64,000 nt of DNA from Cylicocyclus nassatus (taxonomy: Eukaryota > Nematoda > Chromadorea > Rhabditida > Strongylidae): NCBI GenBank assembly GCA_958299035.1, contig CATQJL010000316.1, forward strand, positions 91,224,443 through 91,288,442, in the 5' to 3' direction. Of this stretch, positions 57,585 to 64,000 are shown piece after piece. Numbering within the stretch: position 1 is the first letter of the stretch; each line of letters starts with the position of its first letter. The position numbers and the translations under genes are program-made. Under the pieces are notes generated by a model. That model did no database searches. It had not been told where the DNA came from and saw nothing but the letters and a program-made list of their open reading frames with translations.

Positions 57585-60500
57585 ATGAAGGCAACGGACG
57601 AAGCTCCCGCGGGCAAGACTGAGGGTAATGGACTGCAAGCGGCCGAAAGCAAAGAAACTGCAGCTGATGAAGCCAAAGAGGAAAACAAGGAGAAAATTAC
57701 CACTACAATTGAGTCGCAAGTAACAACCGAAATTGAGCTGAAGGAGGCCAAAGAAAACGAGCCGAAAGACGTTGAGGTTCTTGTAACGAAGGAAATCAAA
57801 GAAACAACTGCGATCAAAGAAACGGGAACAGACGTCGAGATTCTTGTGACAAAGGAGTCAACTGAAACCAAACAGTCGGGGACAGACGTTGAGGTTACTG
57901 TAACAAAGGAGTCGACTGAAATCAAAGAATCGGGAACAAAGGAGTTCAAACAACCTATGTTGAAAAAGAGGGCAGCTGAAGATGTCGATGATGCGCCAGA
58001 GGCGAAGAAGCCAAAAGGTACCCCATTTCTCAGTTTTAGTTTTACGTCTACAAATTTACATGTTTACTTTTTTAAAAGTCGCTTGTGTGATTCGATAATT
58101 TTATGCTATTTTCAGAGCGTAAATTGAAATTTGAATCGACATATCTGCGATCTATACCCTCAGCTAGTCAGTACGAGAAGTCTTTCATGCATCGCGATAT
58201 CATCACACATGTTCTTGCTACCGAGTAAGTTTGTGTATTTTAGCTGTTATCCCTTAATTCGCTTTTTTTGCCATTTATAGCGCTATCATGCCGCAAAAAG
58301 GTAGATTTATGATTATGCTCAGATTAGTACTCTGCTTGAATAAATTTGTTCTGTTTTTTGAGCATTTCGCATTTTAGGACAGATTTTATCATAACTGCTA
58401 GCATCGATGGCCATCTGAAGTTTTGGAAGAAAAAGTATGCAGAGGGTGTTGAATTCGTAAAGCATTTCCGGTGTCATTTAGGTGAGATCTGTTCTTCGAT
58501 GTTGCTGGATTTGTAAACGTTGTCCCATAATTTCAGCTTCATTTTCTCACCTTTGTGTAAACTTCAATGGTACGCTGCTTGCGACCGTTTGCCAGCAGGA
58601 CAAGCACGTGAAAATATTTGATGTCGAAAATTTTGACATGATCAACATTTTGAAATTTGAATTTGCTCCCAGAAAAGCGTGCTGGGTTCACCAAGGTGCG
58701 TTGATTTCGGAATCAGTTGCGTAAACATAATCACGTAACTCATCTCTCTCCAGGCTCCGATGCGGTGCCCCATCTTGCCGTCTGTGATAGCGATTCGGGT
58801 AAAATACATATAGTGGACGGAAAAGGGACTAGCATATCATTACATACCATTGAGAATCTGCATTATGCACCCGTAAAAGAAATTGAGGTAAGCAGTGCTT
58901 CTCCAGCTGCTTGGGTTTAGTTTCGAAAATCGCTTAACATGAATTTTGTTTATGGCGTTGGAATAGGTTTCCAACTTACATTTTGTAAGGAAATCCTTTT
59001 TGCACAATTTGCGACATTTGAGTAATACCGACAAGATGATCTTTTAGTACAATCATGTCGTCGATATCGTCATTTCTATAGACGATACTGGAATGATCGA
59101 GTACTGGAGCGGCCCAAAAAGAGAGTATAAGTTTCCAGACAATATTAAATGGAAATACAAAACTGATACTGATTTATATGAGTTCGCAAAGGTTGGTCAA
59201 CATCTTACACTTAATACTCCCTTCCTTTCTTCCTGAATGCTTTTCTCCTCCTGAGTGCTCCCGTCATCACCATTCTTCATACAGATGAAAACGACTCCCG
59301 TATGCTTATCTATCAATCCTCAAGGGACTATGTTTGCTACCTACGGCGAAGATCGAAGAATCCGAATATTTTCTCTTGCTAAAGGGAAATTATTGCAAAC
59401 TCTTGACGAAACAATGAACAAATATGTGGCTGAGGCAAAGGAGCACCGGTGCGCTATCAGAATTCAACTAAATGTTCTTTTTGAGTTAATCATTTATTTT
59501 TCTCTCCAGAAATTATGGTTTACAAAATATGGAGTGGAATAGACGAATAGCTCTTGAGAAGGAAATGGACAAAGATCGCTCTAGTAATCTTAGAAATGTG
59601 CGACTATGTTGGGATTACTCCGGCTATTTTGTACTATATCCGTCTCCTGTAGGCATAAAAGTAAGTTTTATAAGATGTTTGTTCGTAGAATTTAAATCAG
59701 TTCTTGGCTTTTGTAGGTTTATAACGTGTATACACACCAATTTGTTCGAGAAATTGGTAAAGAGGAAACCATGCGTTTTGTTGCGGTTACATTATGTCGG
59801 TCAGTTATATCCTGACGTTCTTCTACAGCATTTTCTTTCTTTCCGTCTGCGTTTTTCATGCTCACAAACTGATGATCCCCATTCATGTTCATCGTTCCTT
59901 ATTTTTAGGGCAGTGCCGGATATACGGGCTCGGTTACAAGGTGCAGCGGCAACGATTGAGACAGAAGCTGCCGATAATCCTAACTTGAACAAGACAACGG
60001 ACCCAGATCCTATCATGGTTGGTTACAATAAAAAATGTGGTTCTTTTAATTCGACTTTTTCCATTCCGTTGCGCTGACTTCCAGGTTTGCTGCGCGTACA
60101 AGAAGAATCGCTTCTATCTTTTTACCAATTCTGAACCGTACTCAACTGATGAGGGGGATGAATCTGCCGTCAGCCGTGATATCTTCAACGAACGCCCTCG
60201 TAAAGAAGATCAACTTACTGCTGTCGAGGTTGCTCTACATTTTGATTCTTTCGTTTTACGTTTCACCCGCATTATTTTATTTCCATTACAATGTTAGAAT
60301 CGGTTCATTTACAGCAAGAAGGCGAGATTAAGCATGCCACTGAAGAGGCAGTTTTGCACACCACGATGGGAGACATTCGGATACGACTGTTTCCAAATGA
60401 ATGTCCCAAAACCGTGGAGAACTTTAGCACGCATGCTAGGAGAGGCTATTATAACGGTTTAATGTTCCACAGAGTTATCAAATCGTTTATGATACAGGTA

Positions 60501-61765
60501 TGGTGTGGTTCTATGGTTACAAGCCAAGAATTTACTGATTTGTTTTCTAGACTGGTGATCCTACCGGAAAAGGTACGGGTGGACAGTCTATCTGGGGAGC
60601 CGATTTTGAAGATGAATTTCATCCCAGATTGCGACACGATAAGCCTTTCAAGGTTAGGTGACATTAGGAAACTTCAACTTTCAGTTTTTACAAATAGTAC
60701 TCTATATCAAATCTACCAACATGTTCGATCTGAATACCCTCATCTAAATTGCAGTATAGGAGCCTGCAGGATCGCGAGAGTCGGACGTGCGTACGGCCAT
60801 TGCGCCGCGCACGTCAGATGCGCGTCCGACGACTCGGGTAGGTGCCAGACTTATCCTGTTGAACAGGTTCATTCGGTTTACCACCTTTTCTGTTGGACAG
60901 TGTAGTGATTTGACCTATGAACCGAACGAACCGGCTGAAGCGGATAAGTCTGGCACCTGCCTTCGTGACATCAGACGTGCGCGGCGCAATGGCCGTACGC
61001 ACGTCCGACTCTCGCGATCCTGCAGGCCCCTATACCCAACATAAGCATTTTTTTAGGTATCCATGGCGAATGCGGGACCAAACTCTAATGGATCGCAATT
61101 TTTCATTACCGTTTGTCCTGCAGAATGGCTCGATGGGAAGAATACCATTTTTGGGGAGGTAGTTGATGGCACGATGCATATATTGCCGATTAGAGGCAGT
61201 GTCTTGGCAGAGCTTCGCTTTCTAGTTTTTCACCTTTTCGGAGCCTCCTCGCCTTGAAGAAACCATATCTGGGCTTTTCAAGCTTCCAAAAATGAGCTTT
61301 TTCCGAAGCTTTCCTAGTACGATATTCAGTGAGGATACGCCGGAATTCTTCCGCCCCTCGCCCCCCTCTTTCCGAGCCTCGCCCTCTAGCGCGTGATCTC
61401 CACTGAATGCAGACCAGGAAAGCCTCGGGAAAAGCTCATTTTCGCCAATTTCATGTGCTGAAAAGCCCAGAAATAAGTTCCTTATGGCAAGAAGGCTCCG
61501 AAAAGGTAGAAATCTGGAAGACGAAATTTTGCTGAGACACTACCTTTCAGCATGACAGTCTTGCTGTCATGCTAATAGGCAGTGTCGCAGCCGTATGTCT
61601 TTATATCTTTCTTTGCAAAAAATGTTTATCATCAGGTCTTGTAGAGTTCCTTTACAGGTGATCGAAGGAATGAACGTTGTACAGAAAATCAACCAAGTGC
61701 CGACATTCGAGAAGAGTGGACGACCACGTAACGAAATCTCAATAATGTCTATAACCCTAAAGTAG
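57585..61765 (+). CDS. cyn-15: Cyclophilin with WD40 repeats (PPWD1/CYN-15 type)
   Basis: Fifteen exons: 57585-58017, 58116-58224, 58378-58481, 58537-58695, 58754-58887, 59048-59191, 59285-59448, 59510-59660, 59717-59799, 59909-60017, 60085-60228, 60315-60497, 60551-60652, 61057-61158, 61658-61765; 742 aa. It is a nuclear peptidyl-prolyl isomerase associated with spliceosomes. Residues 1-145 are acidic/basic low complexity with [13 protein letters not shown] repeats and a [18 protein letters not shown] nuclear-signal-like end. Then come WD40 repeats ([53 protein letters not shown]). The cyclophilin domain is at about 590-742 with [30 protein letters not shown] and [11 protein letters not shown]. 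Catalytic Arg, Phe, Met, Gln and Trp are present, but the usual His of WLDGKH is Asn. The product is about 100 aa longer than human PPWD1 because of the N-terminus. Introns 13 and 14 contain MITEs. Confidence 0.95.
60755..61034. mobile_element. Palindromic GC-rich MITE filling cyn-15 intron 13
   Basis: Arms TATAGGAGCCTGCAGGATCG... and its complement ending at 61034. They share CGAGAGTCGGACGTGCGTAC, GGCCATTGCGCCGCGCACGT and AGGTGCCAGACTTATCC. Arms are about 100 bp or more with a central region of about 75 bp. The GC content contrasts with the surrounding intron. It is the only substantial content of this 404-nt intron. Confidence 0.88.
61194..61544. mobile_element. GGCAGTGTCTTGGC MITE in cyn-15 intron 14
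   Basis: The left arm AGGCAGTGTCTTGGCAGAGC and the right arm complement AGGTAGTGTCTCAGCAAAAT are inverted copies over about 145 bp (TTTTCACCTTTTCGGAGCC, CTGGGCTTTTCA, GAAGCTTTCCT). Same family as the 56974-57421 element. A further solo end (AGGCAGTGTCGCAGCCG) lies at about 61579 in the same intron. Confidence 0.82.
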
Positions 61766-62829
61766 AAAATGTTAATTTTATGGATATGTTAACAAATTAT
61801 CGCCCTCGGGATATAAAAATGATCTCCTTGATGTCGTTCTCACTCGGGCAAGTTAGTTAGTGACGATTTTTGCGGCAATGCAGCCCATGTTTCTATGTTT
61901 TGAATTTCGTATACAACATCCATATATAGCTTTTACGGACTATCTACGGGCTTCATCACACTTTGTTAGAAGAAATATCCTCGCAAACTCTTTATGCGAA
62001 AGAGTCTGTTGAGTAAGGTTAGCATTTTGTTTGAGTTGCTATGAGTGTGTAAATCCTCGAGGTGCAGTAAAAGCTTGCAGTAGTTCATATAAATAAGTAC
62101 GTAAAGCCATTTCAGCCGCTACATCTTAGCATGGCTTTTAAACATATCCTATCGTGCTTGTTTGTGGCTCCACTGCATATGGTGCTGGTCTGACATAATG
62201 TCGATTTGGAGTTGCATAAGCAAGCATAAATCTGGAAGAGTTTGGTTACTTCTGCTTCACAGGGATTATAACGAAAAACGAACCTTCCTTGCACTTCTAT
62301 CTTACAGATAAGATCGCTGAAAAAATGCGTTTTGGATGCGAAGTCACCTAGCCCAACTAGAGCTTCAAAATCGGTGTTAAAGACGGATTGAGAGCGATTC
62401 TGAACAAGAAATGAGATACAAGTACATTGCCAAAGCTTAGTAATGCCATAAAAATGAAATCTTCTTTTTTTAATTTTTCTGTCACATTTTGTATGTAGCA
62501 CTCTCCCTGGTAATAAGCCTCTCGTGGCAGGGCTTTAGTTGAGAAAAGTTTGCGTAATGCATCCGCTTGTCTTTGTAAACCGTGAATGGGCGGACTGTTT
62601 TAGTCGGCGTTTTCGGATTTTGAGTGGCACCAGTGCCTTCGACACAAGTACCGAAAATAACTTGACTAATCGGTTTCAAAAATAGCGGACTGACAGTCCA
62701 CTGGTGTTATCTGTCCGCTCTTTTTATCCTATGGGATAGAAACAGGGCGGCTTTCTATTAGGCTTTCTTGAAAGAAAAATTTCTTCTCTAGATAAATCAA
62801 GGCTCTTTTGTTTTTCTAGCAGACTTAGG
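61766..62829. other. Intergenic downstream of cyn-15
   Basis: A minus-strand ORF of about 130 codons (62112-62501) has no recognisable domain and no supported ATG or splice context. No repeats are identified. Confidence 0.45.
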
Positions 62830-62835
62830 GTATTA

Positions 62836-63465
62836 TAAGCGAAGCAAGCTCTACGCCACCAAAGATCCTCCCAAATCGTAATCCAAGTAGAGTTCAAAGC
62901 CAAAATCAAAAAACTTCTATCACCTGAAAATTTGATTTAAGGGGAAAAAATTCTACGGACCTCCAACTTGGTCATTATACAATAGACACATAGTAGTACT
63001 CAGACATGTCCTAAAGGATTTTTTTCGCGCATGAAAAGCGAGAAAAATAATAATCCAAAAATGACAAACTCCGCTCCCGGTCCCTTCCCATATGTTGTAT
63101 CTCAAAAACCTTAATGAGTTTAACATTAGAATTTTACCTCTGTATGCGCCTTAGTAATCGAGAAATACCATATATAACATTCGGAAAAAGTGAGAAAGTG
63201 ACATTTGCACATTTTTTTCGGGCTATTTTGATTTTTCGATTATGAGCTCCGGAAAAAACTAACAAATACTTTGGGTATTGATATCATACAATGACCAAGT
63301 TGGAGGTACTTAGGCATTTTCTGGAAGTAATTTGGAAGGATTTTTGTGGTAGTTGAGAAATTCCGATTTTTGGCTCAAATTGTAAATTTCAATTTCAAAT
63401 TTTAAGACTTAGGCGGATCTTTGGTGGTCGTTTTGTAGAGCTTGCTTTGCTCTATCGAATGGGTC
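62836..63465. mobile_element. Fold-back element with GCAAGCTCTAC ends
   Basis: GCGAAGCAAGCTCTACGCCA and CACCAAAGATCC at the left are matched by the complement of GGATCTTTGGTGGTCGTTTT and GTAGAGCTTGCTTTGC at the right. A second inverted block pairs CCAACTTGGTCATTATACAA (about 62963) with TACAATGACCAAGTTGG (about 63288). Partial relatives lie at about 26.4 and possibly 35.1 kb. Confidence 0.7.
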
Positions 63466-64000
63466 TTAAAGTCTGCAGGAAAACAAAAATGACTCGACTT
63501 ATACAAAAAGGAGTTTACTTTTGGGGCAGCCTAGTACGATGGCTTATATGCCACTGTAGAAATCCGAGATTATAAGCTCTGTTTCTCTCTAAATTTCTTC
63601 CCCTTCCTCGTAAAGATGGTCTAACCAAAACTGCGAGTTCTGTTTCTTTCTTTTGTGGACCATCCGTCGTGAACCATATTTCAAGGCCTGCAAGAATGTC
63701 TAGAATATCCTATTTATGGTAATGTGTGGGGTTGTCAAAGGAAATCACTTAGTCGCCACTCAGGTTTGGTCGATTGTTTTCCTCTCACTGCGCTACCTGT
63801 TGAGGTTTGACATACATCTATAGCGCTTTTTACAGAAAAATAAAAGAAATTTGACATTGCAGGCTCTGAAGCACGGTCTGAACGATTCGGAAGGCTCTAA
63901 GACAATTTTGAGATTGAATGGCTTCGACTCCAAGTTTTTCAAGGGTCGCCTATAGCAGTAATAACTTGGGCCTCTGCTTGAAATTCGAATCACAGACCTG
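63466..64000. other. Window end, nothing recognised
   Basis: No supported gene or repeat; a short minus-strand ORF (63793-63993) has no family features. Confidence 0.4.

Noticed and set aside
57575..57949. Minus-strand Ser/Val-rich ORF of 124 codons
   Set aside because: Antisense shadow of the repeat-bearing first exon of cyn-15.
62112..62501. Minus-strand open frame of about 130 codons
   Set aside because: No supported ATG, no domain, Cys/Lys-rich random composition and no splice context; treated as chance.

Overview
This window is nuclear DNA from a nematode, most likely a clade V (rhabditid/strongylid) species. The evidence is short-exon genes with introns mostly 45-1000 bp, nematode-like orthologues of proteasome beta-3, CCT-delta and a PPWD1/CYN-15 cyclophilin, splice-acceptor-like sequences 2-3 nt before start codons (the look of spliced-leader sites), CR1-like LINE fragments, minisatellite-bearing Helitrons and mariner-type TIR elements. 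The species cannot be named from the sequence.

Layout. 1-3.1 kb: proteasome gene pbs-3 (+), six exons. 4.9-28.3 kb: four minus-strand paralogues (A 4.9-5.6, B 20.7-21.3, C 24.0-24.6, D 27.7-28.3 kb) of a small secreted, highly charged protein of about 145 aa. All four have the same four-exon structure. Between A and B lies about 15 kb of mobile and satellite DNA: a broken CR1-like LINE (6.4-10.1 kb), MITEs, a 236-bp higher-order minisatellite (11.9-14.0 kb), a second minisatellite (14.1-16.9 kb) and two Helitron-like elements joined head to tail (17.3-18.8 kb). 28.3-49.6 kb: about 21 kb with no gene I can support, holding scattered MITEs and mariner relics. 49.7-51.0 kb: a two-exon neuropeptide precursor whose Cys-loop matches the allatostatin-C/somatostatin-like type, with a 0.5-kb fold-back element in its intron. 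52.8-56.4 kb: cct-4 (-), thirteen exons found, with a 1.0-kb long-TIR mariner-like element in intron 5. 57.6-61.8 kb: cyn-15/PPWD1 (+), fifteen exons, divergent from cct-4; a MITE sits between the two genes and two more sit in its last introns. 61.8-64 kb: repeats.

Function. The three conserved genes are housekeeping: proteasome core, cytosolic chaperonin and spliceosome-associated cyclophilin. They do not form an operon. The more unusual content is the secreted family, which looks like a lineage-specific expansion with a shared promoter layout, and the neuropeptide gene. The secreted family resembles SXP/RAL-2 (DUF148) proteins in overall plan, but that assignment is only an inference.
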